Part shown: in pieces, positions 1 through 5,979 of the stretch
Layout: the number at the start of each line of letters is the position of its first letter
How positions within the stretch are numbered: the stretch's first letter is position 1
NCBI GenBank assembly: GCA_021778815.1
Contig: JAJYBW010000146.1
Coordinates: 1-8,358 of the forward strand
Direction: 5' to 3'
DNA length: 8,358 bases
From: Acidobacteriota bacterium
Lineage (GTDB): Bacteria > Acidobacteriota > Terriglobia > Terriglobales > Acidobacteriaceae
Notes under the pieces: generated by a model
The model's input: the letters and a program-made list of their open reading frames with translations, nothing else
Database searches by the model: none
Told to the model about the DNA's origin: nothing
Program-made: the position numbers and the translations under genes

Positions 1-28
1 ACGGAACGCGATATGATCGCAAACGGGT

Positions 29-1036
29 ATGGCAACTGTAACCACCACGCCGTCGGGCCGATGGGAAGCCGTCGAACATCTCGTCACCAGCTTGCGGGGC
101 GGGGATGTGCGCGCTTTGGCGCGGGCGATCTCGCTGGTAGAAAATGACGCACCGGCTGCGGCAGCCGTTTTGTCGGCATGTTTTCCATATACGGGGCAGG
201 CATTGCGGATTGGACTGACCGGTGCTCCTGGGTCGGGGAAAAGCACGCTGGTGGATCGGCTGGCGGCATATTATCGCGCGGAGCAGGAGACCGTCGGCAT
301 TGTGGCGGTGGATCCGACCAGCCCTTTTACGGGCGGTGCGATCCTGGGCGATCGAATTCGCATGCAGAGCCACCACGCCGATCCGGGGCTTTACATTCGC
401 AGCATGGCCACGCGGGGATTTCTTGGAGGATTGGCGTCGACGACGGCGGATATTGCTTCCGTGGTGGAGGCGAGCGGCAAGACGCGCCTGCTGATTGAAA
501 CGGTCGGCGTGGGTCAGGATGAAGTGGATATTGTGCGGCTGGCGGATGTGACGGTCGTGGTACTGGTGCCCGGACTTGGCGATGATGTGCAGAGCATCAA
601 GGCGGGGATTCTGGAGATCGCGGATATTTTTGTGGTGAACAAAAGCGATCGTGAGGGTGCCGACCGGGTGGAACGGGAAATACGTGCCATGCAATCGCTG
701 GGCGGCCATGGAAAGGGATGGGTGCCTCCAGTGGTGCGGACCGTCGCCACCACAGGAGAAGGAACTGCGGCTTTGGCGGAGGCGATTGATCGCTGCGTCG
801 ATTCGTTTCGCAAGGCCGGCAAGCTGGAAGAGAAGAGAACGGCTGCGTGGCAGGCTCGGCTAGTGGAAATGATTCGCCAGAAATTGGTGCGAGAGCTGGT
901 GCGGCATCGGCTGGGAAGGGCTGAGCTGGAATCGCACGCACGGGCGGTGGCGGCGCGGCAGGAAGATCCATATCGGCTGGTGGACGGACTGGTGCGGGGA
1001 CTGCTGGATTTGCACCGCGACGATGGCAGCGTCTAA
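29..1036 (+). CDS. meaB: MeaB/ArgK-type GTPase, methylmalonyl-CoA mutase chaperone
   Basis: G3E-family P-loop GTPase of 335 residues, a usual length for MeaB (homologue of human MMAA). Members of this family bind adenosylcobalamin-dependent methylmalonyl-CoA mutase, gate cofactor loading and protect it from inactivation. Seen in the sequence: a helical N-terminal part (about 1-55); Walker A GAPGSGKS at 65-72; the VDPTSPFTGGAILGDR segment at 94-109; the switch segment ETVGVGQDEVDI at 157-168; and the guanine-specificity motif NKSD at 204-207. A helical C-terminal tail (about 255-335) is expected to be the dimerisation arm. The first ATG is chosen; upstream there is only a weak purine run (GGG at 25-27), so it may be translated by coupling to a gene before the window. 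The methylmalonyl-CoA epimerase gene follows, which supports MeaB over other G3E members such as HypB or UreG. The mutase subunits are not in the window and may lie upstream. Confidence 0.95.
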   Translation: MATVTTTPSGRWEAVEHLVTSLRGGDVRALARAISLVENDAPAAAAVLSACFPYTGQALRIGLTGAPGSGKSTLVDRLAAYYRAEQETVGIVAVDPTSPFTGGAILGDRIRMQSHHADPGLYIRSMATRGFLGGLASTTADIASVVEASGKTRLLIETVGVGQDEVDIVRLADVTVVVLVPGLGDDVQSIKAGILEIADIFVVNKSDREGADRVEREIRAMQSLGGHGKGWVPPVVRTVATTGEGTAALAEAIDRCVDSFRKAGKLEEKRTAAWQARLVEMIRQKLVRELVRHRLGRAELESHARAVAARQEDPYRLVDGLVRGLLDLHRDDGSV

Positions 1037-1099
1037 CAAGTTGGGGGAACGGCGCGGCAAGAGAAAGACTCGGCGCCGGAAAGGTTGAACATTAGGACC

Positions 1100-1513
1100 A
1101 TGTTTCATATTGATCATCTTGGAATTGCAGTGAGCGATTTGCGACAGGCATGCAACTTTTATGAGTTGCTGGGGATGCCGGTAGGACCGGTGGAAGTGGT
1201 GGACCACGAACAGGTGCGTGCGGTGATGGTGCAGGCTGGCGAGAGCCGTATCGAGTTGCTGGAGCCGACGTCGCCGGAGTCTGTGATTGGCCGGTTCATC
1301 GAACGCCGCGGCGAGGGAATGCACCACGTTGCACTGCATGTGGATGATATTGAGGATGTGTTTGCGGAGATGAAATGCGCGGGGATGCGGCTGGTCTCGG
1401 ATGAATTGAAGATCGGCGCAGGCGGGCATGTGTATTTCTTCGTGCATCCTTCCAGCACGGGGGGCGTATTGGTGGAGATTTGCCAGAATGCCGACGCGGA
1501 TGTCGCAATCTGA
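1100..1513 (+). CDS. mce: Methylmalonyl-CoA epimerase (VOC superfamily)
   Basis: Small cytosolic metalloenzyme of the vicinal-oxygen-chelate superfamily, 137 residues, that interconverts (2S)- and (2R)-methylmalonyl-CoA between propionyl-CoA carboxylase and the B12-dependent mutase. Two VOC modules are visible. The first opens with IDHLGIAVSDL and runs to IELLEP; the second opens with GEGMHHVALHVDDI and closes with GGVLVEIC. The metal ligands expected from the family correspond to His6, Glu52, His76 and Glu126. The ATG at 1100 is chosen because family members normally begin one to five residues before the H-L-G-I motif. A TTG at 1085 in the same frame is a possible longer start, and neither has a well-spaced Shine-Dalgarno: AGGA at 1094-1097 is very close to the ATG. 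It sits 63 bases after meaB, and its stop overlaps the next start. A generic glyoxalase-like protein is the alternative, but the meaB neighbour argues against it. Confidence 0.92.
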   Translation: MFHIDHLGIAVSDLRQACNFYELLGMPVGPVEVVDHEQVRAVMVQAGESRIELLEPTSPESVIGRFIERRGEGMHHVALHVDDIEDVFAEMKCAGMRLVSDELKIGAGGHVYFFVHPSSTGGVLVEICQNADADVAI

Positions 1514-2259
1514 TGCTGCTGCTCGTTGTCGACACGGCTGGACCTAAGGGCGGAGTGTTGCTGGCTCGAATCAGCGAGAACAAAAAAGATGAAGACCCAG
1601 GGGTGGAAATTCTGGGCGAGATTGAATTGCATCCGCGCCAGTTTTCGGCGGAGCTAATCCCGGCAATTGCCGAATTGCTTGGGGCGAATCAACGTCGGTT
1701 GTCGGATGTAGACGCGTTCGCGGTGGTCTCCGGACCAGGATCGTTCACCGGGCTGCGAGTGGGTTTAAGCGCTGTGAAGGCGATCGCAGAAGCCACCGGA
1801 AAACCGATCCTGACCTTATCGCACCTGGCAATCCTGGCTTCCATTGCGGCTAAACTTCCGTCCAGCGAGATGGCCGATGCGGCGATGCAGATTGTGCTCG
1901 ATGCGGGGCGGGGGGAGTTCTATTATGGTTTCTATCGAGACGAGGGAAAGACGCGAGTGGCGGAGTCATTTGAAGCGCTAGAAGCACTGACTGAAAAAAT
2001 TAAGCAACAGCCAGGGTGGGTGATTGTTGCTGGGACATCCGTGAAGACGGCATTCCAATCCGCCGCTGGTACGAGGCTGCGCGAGGTGCCGTCGCCGTCG
2101 GTGCGAGATGCGCTGCCGCTGGCCGTGGAGGAATGGCGAGCGAGGCGGTTTCATGACCCGCTCGACGTCGACGCGAACTATCTGCGACGCTCGGACGCGG
2201 TGGTGGTGGTCCGGACAAAGGCGGGGCCCGTCGCGCATGCGGAGGATGTGCCGTCATGA
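1513..2259 (+). CDS. tsaB: tRNA t6A37 threonylcarbamoyltransferase complex subunit TsaB
   Basis: TsaB is the non-catalytic ASKHA-fold partner of TsaD in the complex that, with TsaE and TsaC, installs threonylcarbamoyl on A37 of ANN-decoding tRNAs. This 248-residue protein begins with the phosphate-binding-like strand LLLVVDTAGPKGG. It carries the family signature GPGSFTGLRVG at 74-84, followed by helix GLSAVKAIAEATGKP, the DAGRGEFYYG segment near 137-146, and a C-terminal NYLRRSDA motif typical of the family. The ATG at 1513 is chosen over an in-frame start at 1480: it gives the normal TsaB N-terminus and shares one base with the epimerase stop (TGATG), implying translational coupling. No good Shine-Dalgarno precedes it. 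Residues about 20-33 form a charged insertion (SENKKDEDPG) in the first hairpin. It overlaps rimI by ATGA, a common genomic pairing. Confidence 0.93.
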   Translation: MLLLVVDTAGPKGGVLLARISENKKDEDPGVEILGEIELHPRQFSAELIPAIAELLGANQRRLSDVDAFAVVSGPGSFTGLRVGLSAVKAIAEATGKPILTLSHLAILASIAAKLPSSEMADAAMQIVLDAGRGEFYYGFYRDEGKTRVAESFEALEALTEKIKQQPGWVIVAGTSVKTAFQSAAGTRLREVPSPSVRDALPLAVEEWRARRFHDPLDVDANYLRRSDAVVVVRTKAGPVAHAEDVPS

Positions 2260-2849
2260 CACCTAAGCAAGTTCCGGCGACGGCTCAGGGCGTCGTCGTT
2301 CGACGGGCGGAGATGAAAGAGGCCGAGGCCGTCTTGAAATCCGTATTGAATTTGGCGAGAGCTTCGGCTACAGCGGCGCATTGGTCGCGGGCGGCTTTTC
2401 ATCCCTATTTGTCGACCGACGAAGCCGGCGGCGCTCTACAGGCAAAGGCCATGTTTCTTGCCTGCACCGATCCAGCCAAGTGCGCGACGGAGGCGGGTGG
2501 GAGTCATACCCCAATCGCCACGGTGGACGGGATTGTTGGCTTCGCGGCTTTTTCCACCATTATGACCGTGGGGGTGGGGGAATCCACGCTGGAGAATATG
2601 GCTGTGGCTATTCCGTGGCAGCGGCAGGGGATTGGCTGTCGGCTGCTGAAGGCCGGGTTGCACTGGTGTCGCGCGCATGCTGCCGGGACGGTATTTTTGG
2701 AAGTGCGAGCCTCCAACCGGGCGGCTGTCGCGCTGTATGAAAGGGCTGGGTTTTCGGCCGTGGGGAACCGACCTGGATACTACCGCGATCCGGCGGAAGA
2801 TGGGCTTCAGATGCAGAAATCCCTGGGTCGCGCCGCCCGGGCAGGTTGA
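2256..2849 (+). CDS. rimI: Ribosomal protein S18-alanine N-acetyltransferase (GNAT family)
   Basis: GNAT acetyltransferase of 197 residues; RimI transfers acetyl from acetyl-CoA to the N-terminal alanine of ribosomal protein S18. Seen here: a first GNAT part (VVVRRAEMKEAEAV, 13-26), a central sheet ending in ENMAVAIPWQ, the acetyl-CoA pyrophosphate loop RQGIG at 123-127, and the strong RimI signature LEVRASN at 148-154, then ALYERAGF and NRPGYY. Glu149 and Tyr161 match in spacing the catalytic Glu103/Tyr115 of the Salmonella enzyme. The start overlaps the tsaB stop (ATGA), and GGAGG at 2241-2245 stands 10 bases before it. At 197 residues it is longer than the usual ~150. The excess is an N-terminal extension and a Cys-containing insert at about 68-92 (Cys70, Cys76) between GNAT strands. 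The RimI assignment rests on the signature plus the tsaB neighbour; another GNAT substrate cannot be excluded. Confidence 0.87.
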   Translation: MTPKQVPATAQGVVVRRAEMKEAEAVLKSVLNLARASATAAHWSRAAFHPYLSTDEAGGALQAKAMFLACTDPAKCATEAGGSHTPIATVDGIVGFAAFSTIMTVGVGESTLENMAVAIPWQRQGIGCRLLKAGLHWCRAHAAGTVFLEVRASNRAAVALYERAGFSAVGNRPGYYRDPAEDGLQMQKSLGRAARAG

Positions 2850-2874
2850 ATTTTATCCTGTTGAAATCTCTCGA

Positions 2875-2903
2875 TTGCATCCGGAGGACGCGCGTGGTAG
2901 TTT
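2875..2903 (+). promoter_or_regulatory. Candidate sigma-70 promoter for the DUF465 gene
   Basis: TTGCAT (2875-2880), a 17-base spacer and TAGTTT (2898-2903), with a TG at 2895-2896 that makes an extended -10. Transcription would start near 2910 and leave a leader of about 27 bases that contains the strong ribosome binding site. The -10 matches the consensus at only three of six positions, so this is tentative. It is inferred from base matching only. Confidence 0.3.
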
Positions 2904-2920
2904 GGCTGTCAATACGGAAC

Positions 2921-2928
2921 AAGGAGGT
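2921..2928 (+). promoter_or_regulatory. Near-perfect Shine-Dalgarno (AAGGAGGT)
   Basis: AAGGAGGT lies 8 bases before the ATG at 2937. It is an almost full complement of the 16S rRNA tail and by far the strongest ribosome binding site in the window. It fixes the start of the small DUF465 gene and suggests that protein is made at a high level. Confidence 0.85.
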
Positions 2929-2936
2929 ACTTCCTT

Positions 2937-3149
2937 ATGGAAATTTCCGTTGAGGCTTCGCGGTCCGAAGCCACCCCTTTGGGTCGTCTGGTGGAAGAGC
3001 ACCGGCACTATTCCCAAAAATTAGAGGCCATATTGGCCCAGCCTTATCTGAGTGACACCGAGCAGATAGAAGCCGCGCGACTGAAAAAGCTAAAACTGAA
3101 ATTGAAAGATCAGATGGCAGGATTCGCGCGTACCGCTCCATCGACGTAG
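2937..3149 (+). CDS. DUF465/YdcH-like small helical protein
   Basis: A 70-residue protein with the pattern of the DUF465 (YdcH) family: a first helix with PLGRLVEEHRHYSQKLEAIL (about 13-32), a short turn (AQPYLSD), then a second helix ending in the family hallmark LKKLKLKLKDQM (about 48-59). This is an antiparallel helical hairpin, probably cytosolic. No enzyme activity is known for the family, so no function is assigned. Start choice is secure because of the strong Shine-Dalgarno. It stands alone between rimI and psd, with a candidate promoter before it and another after it, so it may be its own short transcription unit. The first 12 residues (MEISVEASRSEA) are not part of the family core. 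Confidence 0.82.
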   Translation: MEISVEASRSEATPLGRLVEEHRHYSQKLEAILAQPYLSDTEQIEAARLKKLKLKLKDQMAGFARTAPST

Positions 3150-3171
3150 TACGACGAGAAACATGCGCCCG

Positions 3172-3199
3172 TTAGGATTATCTCGGCGAACCGTATAAT
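3172..3199 (+). promoter_or_regulatory. Candidate promoter directly before psd (TATAAT box)
   Basis: An exact TATAAT occurs at 3194-3199, preceded after 16 bases by a weak -35 (TTAGGA, 3172-3177). A transcript would begin near A3207, only about five bases before the psd ATG at 3212, leaving no room for a Shine-Dalgarno; none is visible upstream either. This arrangement is what a leaderless or nearly leaderless mRNA would need. The -10 is seen directly; the start point is inferred from standard spacing. Confidence 0.5.
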
Positions 3200-3211
3200 C
3201 TGTTCTACGCA

Positions 3212-3907
3212 ATGGTTCGAGACGGTTACTTCTACGGGTTAGGTTTCGGGGCGGTGGGTGTCCTTGTATGGGTCGCCACGCATTTATTGTTGCTGACAGC
3301 GATTCCCATACTGTTGGCCGCGTTCTTCCTGTGGTTCTTTCGCGATCCGGAGCGCGCCATTCCGGAAGCCCCGGGACTGATCGTCTCTCCTGCCGACGGC
3401 AAAGTCACCCTGATCGAAACCGTGGAGACAGCCGCGGGCCTGCAGCGCCGTATCAGCATCTTTCTGAACGTATTCAATGTTCACGTCAACCGTGCCCCGA
3501 TCGCAGGGAATATCCAGCGGATCGATTATCAAAAAGGCAAATATCTGAACGCGATGAACCCGGAGTCGGCGGTTGCGAATGAACGCAACTATGTCGAAGT
3601 TGCGGGCGAATTGTGCACGGTGTCGTTTACCCAGATTGCCGGGCTGCTGGCGCGTCGCATCGTCTTCCAGAAGAAGGTAGGGGACTGGGTGCATCGCGGG
3701 GAGAGAGTGGGGCTGATCAAGTTTGGTTCCCGCGTGGATGTGGTGTTTCCCGTTTCCTGCGAGGTTCAGGTGAGAGTGGGGCAACATGTTGCGGGCGGGG
3801 CGTCCATTCTCGCCATCATGCCCGCGAGCGATATCGAAGATGAGTTGATGGCAAGCGTTTCTTCCGATGAAGCTCCATTCGGATTGGTCACGGAGCCGGT
3901 TCGATGA
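3212..3907 (+). CDS. psd: Phosphatidylserine decarboxylase proenzyme (short, membrane-anchored type)
   Basis: Converts phosphatidylserine to phosphatidylethanolamine and CO2 at the inner membrane, using a pyruvoyl group made by self-cleavage. The 231-residue length fits the short Psd-A-type subfamily. Two hydrophobic segments near the N-terminus (about 7-28 and 30-43) precede the conserved FFRDPERAIP (42-51). Then come SPADGKV (59-65), with Asp62, and FNVHVNRAP (88-96), with His91; both are likely to take part in autoprocessing. The cleavage site is FGSR at 171-174: cutting between Gly172 and Ser173 would give a beta chain of 172 residues and a pyruvoyl-capped alpha chain of 59. The start matches the family's MVRDGY N-terminus although no ribosome binding site precedes it; a TATAAT box 12 bases upstream suggests a leaderless message. 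The stop overlaps the pssA start (ATGA), so the two enzymes are probably made together. Confidence 0.94.
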   Translation: MVRDGYFYGLGFGAVGVLVWVATHLLLLTAIPILLAAFFLWFFRDPERAIPEAPGLIVSPADGKVTLIETVETAAGLQRRISIFLNVFNVHVNRAPIAGNIQRIDYQKGKYLNAMNPESAVANERNYVEVAGELCTVSFTQIAGLLARRIVFQKKVGDWVHRGERVGLIKFGSRVDVVFPVSCEVQVRVGQHVAGGASILAIMPASDIEDELMASVSSDEAPFGLVTEPVR

Positions 3908-4770
3908 GCGAAGTTGACAACCGGAAGCGCAGGCCGGCGCGCCGCGGCATGTACATTCTTCCGTCGATATTCACCGCAGGAACCATCGGGGCAGGGTTCT
4001 ACGCAATTATGCAGAGCCTGCAGGCTTCGGCGCTGGAACCGCATCACTTTGATTACGCGGCGTTGGCCATTGGGCTGGCGATTCCGTTCGATGGGTTGGA
4101 TGGCCGCATCGCCCGCATGACAAACACTGCGTCCGATTTTGGCAAGGAACTGGATTCGCTGGCTGACGTGATTACGTTTGGCGTGGCGCCGAGCATTCTG
4201 GCATACAGCTGGGGTTTCCGCATGCTGCCGCCCACGATGGATCCGGTGCTGCGGCATAAGCTGCTGCAGGTAGGCGCGGTGGTTTGCTTTCTATTTCTGA
4301 TCTGCGGGGCCTGTCGATTGGCGCGATTCAACACCAGCGCCGATGCGAAGCCAAAAAACCCTGGCCGCCCCGATCGAAAATACTTTGTCGGGATGCCTAT
4401 CCCGGCTGCGGCAGGCGTGATTGCGGCGTGTGTTCACTGTTTTCTGGGGACGCCCGTCTTTAGCGCGGCCGCCGCAGGGGTTTGGATTGGCCTGATCGGG
4501 CTGGTGGGATTCCTGATGGTCAGCACCTGGCGTTTTTGGAGCGGCAAAGAGATTACGCTGACCCATCGCCATCCTTTTCAATTGCTGGTGCTGATCGGCG
4601 CGGCGGTTTCGGTACTCCTGTTGTTTTCCCAGGTGTTACTGATGGTGATCGCGTTGGGTTATATGTTTTCCGGATTGGTGGCGCGGGCAGCCTATTCCTG
4701 GACGTCGCGGCGTCGGCGAATTCCGAAACCGGATGGAACAGTGTCTCGTCCCACGATCGACCCAAGCTAA
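3904..4770 (+). CDS. pssA: CDP-diacylglycerol-serine O-phosphatidyltransferase
   Basis: Integral membrane enzyme that makes phosphatidylserine from CDP-diacylglycerol and L-serine, supplying the substrate for Psd. The 288-residue protein carries the complete CDP-alcohol phosphatidyltransferase signature at 66-88: Asp66-Gly67, Ala70-Arg71, Gly80, Asp84 and Asp88, the metal-binding and catalytic set. The following CRLARFN (about 137-143) and KYFVGMPIPAAA segments are typical of type II PssA rather than PgsA. Several hydrophobic segments follow (roughly 119-137, 163-178, 188-206, 221-258). The N-terminus (RKRRPARRG) and C-terminus (SRRRRIPK) are basic, as expected for cytosolic tails. It starts inside the psd stop codon. 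The C-terminus ends 53 bases before the next gene, with no clear terminator between. Confidence 0.95.
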   Translation: MSEVDNRKRRPARRGMYILPSIFTAGTIGAGFYAIMQSLQASALEPHHFDYAALAIGLAIPFDGLDGRIARMTNTASDFGKELDSLADVITFGVAPSILAYSWGFRMLPPTMDPVLRHKLLQVGAVVCFLFLICGACRLARFNTSADAKPKNPGRPDRKYFVGMPIPAAAGVIAACVHCFLGTPVFSAAAAGVWIGLIGLVGFLMVSTWRFWSGKEITLTHRHPFQLLVLIGAAVSVLLLFSQVLLMVIALGYMFSGLVARAAYSWTSRRRRIPKPDGTVSRPTIDPS

Positions 4771-4814
4771 GCTGGACCTAGTTGTCTAAGGCTGCTTTCG
4801 GGCTAAAACTATAT

Positions 4815-4820
4815 AGGGGA
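4815..4820 (+). promoter_or_regulatory. Ribosome binding site deciding the Asd-like start
   Basis: AGGGGA lies just before the ATG at 4824 and supports that start over a longer TTG start at 4782, which would add 14 residues (SKAAFGLKLYRG and flanks) unlike the Rossmann-fold N-terminus of this family. An ATG at 4820 is in another frame and leads nowhere. Confidence 0.6.
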
Positions 4821-4823
4821 TGC

Positions 4824-5960
4824 ATGTCAGACAAGTCGCTAAGAATTGCGTTGGTGGGTGCAGGTACTTTGCTGGGCAAGGCCCTGAGCGACGAGCTGGT
4901 TGTGTCCGCGTTTGCCGCCTCGGAGATACGCCTTCTTGACGATGATGAGGATGTCCAGGGCAAGCTGGCAGCGGTGGATGATGAAATTACTCTGATCCAG
5001 CGAATCGAGCCGGATTCCTTCGATGGATGCGATTTTGTATTTTTCGCGTGCGATCCCGCGATTACTAGAAAGCATCTGCGGCAGGCGTTGAAGGGCGGGG
5101 CTTGCCTTATCGATCTGAGCGGAGAACTGGAGAAGGCGCCCGATGTCCTGGTTCGCGCGCCCTGGGTCCCTGCGCGACCTGCCGGCGATGCAACTCCGGG
5201 AGAGCGAGGATTGGCGAAGACGTCGACGCCGGACCTTGACACTCGTGCCGTGGTTTCCGCGCATCCGGTGGCCGTGCTGCTGGCGATGCTGGCGGCGCGA
5301 AGTCAGAAGGTGGGCCCTTTACATGGCTTGTGGGCGACGCTGTTGCAGCCGGCGTCCGAGTATGGACATGCGGCGCTGGAAGAATTGCATCAGCAAACCG
5401 CGAACCTGCTTTCCTTCCAGCCGCTGCCGACGGAAGTTTTTGGCGGACAGACCGCATTCACATTAGCGATTTCATTCGATGCGGCGGGGCAGGCGGCACT
5501 CTTTACGGCCGCCGACAAAATTCGTCGACACTATGCGAAGATTTCTTCTGTTCCGGCCTCGTCGCTGGCACTGCAGGTGATTCAGGTTCCGGTGTTTCAC
5601 GGATACGCACTTTCGGTTTCGGTGGAGTTTCCGCACCCTGTAGCGGCGGGCGCATTGGCCAAGGCGCTGGCGGGTTCTCATGTGCGCATTGTGGCGGACG
5701 CAACCTCGTTTCCTGGCAATGTGCAGGCGGTGGAGGAGCAGGAACCGCAGGTCCTGGTGCAACCGGTGTTTCCTCCATCGGAGGCTGATGCGGTTGCAGA
5801 GAGCGGTTCGAAAGATTCGTCCGCTAAAGAGAACCTCCCCAGGGAGACGAACCGTTTCTGGCTGTGGATTGTCGCCGACAACCTGAAGTTCGCGGCGCAA
5901 AATGCCATTGCCTGCGCGGTCGAATTGAACCGGCTGCGACCTCGCGGAAAAGTGCAATAA
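4824..5960 (+). CDS. Asd/USG-1-like protein, probably catalytically inactive
   Basis: A 378-residue protein with the fold of aspartate-semialdehyde dehydrogenase. The N-terminal Rossmann motif RIALVGAGTLLGKAL is at about 6-20. The dimerisation/catalytic domain includes QPASEYGHAALEEL near 176-189 and IQVPVFHGYALSVSVEF at 253-269. A C-terminal LWIVADNLKFAAQNAI helix matches the second NADP-side signature. Key residues appear changed: the segment aligned to NPNCST reads HPVAVL, putting Ala150 in place of the catalytic Cys; the VPVFxGHS motif reads VPVFHGYA, giving Tyr261 for the catalytic His; and the preceding substrate-binding Arg is Gln254. A Ser/Glu-rich stretch (about 317-342) interrupts the fold before the last helix. 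USG-1 proteins are known Asd paralogues without established activity. It lies 53 bases after pssA and 19 before the esterase gene. A role in lysine/threonine synthesis should not be assumed. Confidence 0.8.
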   Translation: MSDKSLRIALVGAGTLLGKALSDELVVSAFAASEIRLLDDDEDVQGKLAAVDDEITLIQRIEPDSFDGCDFVFFACDPAITRKHLRQALKGGACLIDLSGELEKAPDVLVRAPWVPARPAGDATPGERGLAKTSTPDLDTRAVVSAHPVAVLLAMLAARSQKVGPLHGLWATLLQPASEYGHAALEELHQQTANLLSFQPLPTEVFGGQTAFTLAISFDAAGQAALFTAADKIRRHYAKISSVPASSLALQVIQVPVFHGYALSVSVEFPHPVAAGALAKALAGSHVRIVADATSFPGNVQAVEEQEPQVLVQPVFPPSEADAVAESGSKDSSAKENLPRETNRFWLWIVADNLKFAAQNAIACAVELNRLRPRGKVQ

Positions 5961-5965
5961 AAACC

Positions 5966-5973
5966 AGAGGGGA
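5966..5973 (+). promoter_or_regulatory. Ribosome binding site of the CE15 gene
   Basis: AGAGGGGA, with the GAGGGG core ending 7 bases before the ATG at 5980. It begins only 5 bases after the stop of the Asd-like gene. It supports the ATG at 5980 over the overlapping ATG at 5973, which is in another frame. Confidence 0.7.
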
Positions 5974-5979
5974 TGCAGA

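Noticed and set aside
1..41. Possible tail of an upstream gene ending at TAA 39-41 (third frame) or TGA 14-16 (second frame).
   Set aside because: Too few codons to recognise any family; either could be chance. The stretch before meaB is left unassigned.
1037..1099. Intergenic GC-rich segment between meaB and the epimerase gene, with GGCGCC.
   Set aside because: No stable hairpin with a T tail and no promoter pair could be made out.
860..1447. Minus-strand open frame of 195 codons across the meaB end and the epimerase gene.
   Set aside because: Composition is His/Arg/Pro-rich, as expected of the complement of coding DNA, and it overlaps two well-supported genes.
2834..2860. GC palindrome GCCCGGGC followed by a T-containing stretch at the rimI end, as a terminator.
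   Set aside because: The stem is short with no loop, and the following sequence is not a T run. It lies within the coding sequence.
4782..4809. Possible promoter TTGTCT, 16 bases, TAAAAC before the Asd-like gene.
   Set aside because: A start point near 4816 would cut off the ribosome binding site at 4815-4820; matches to consensus are weak.
4824..5960. Annotation as a working aspartate-semialdehyde dehydrogenase.
   Set aside because: Catalytic Cys, His and substrate Arg are all replaced in the aligned motifs, so only the fold is claimed.
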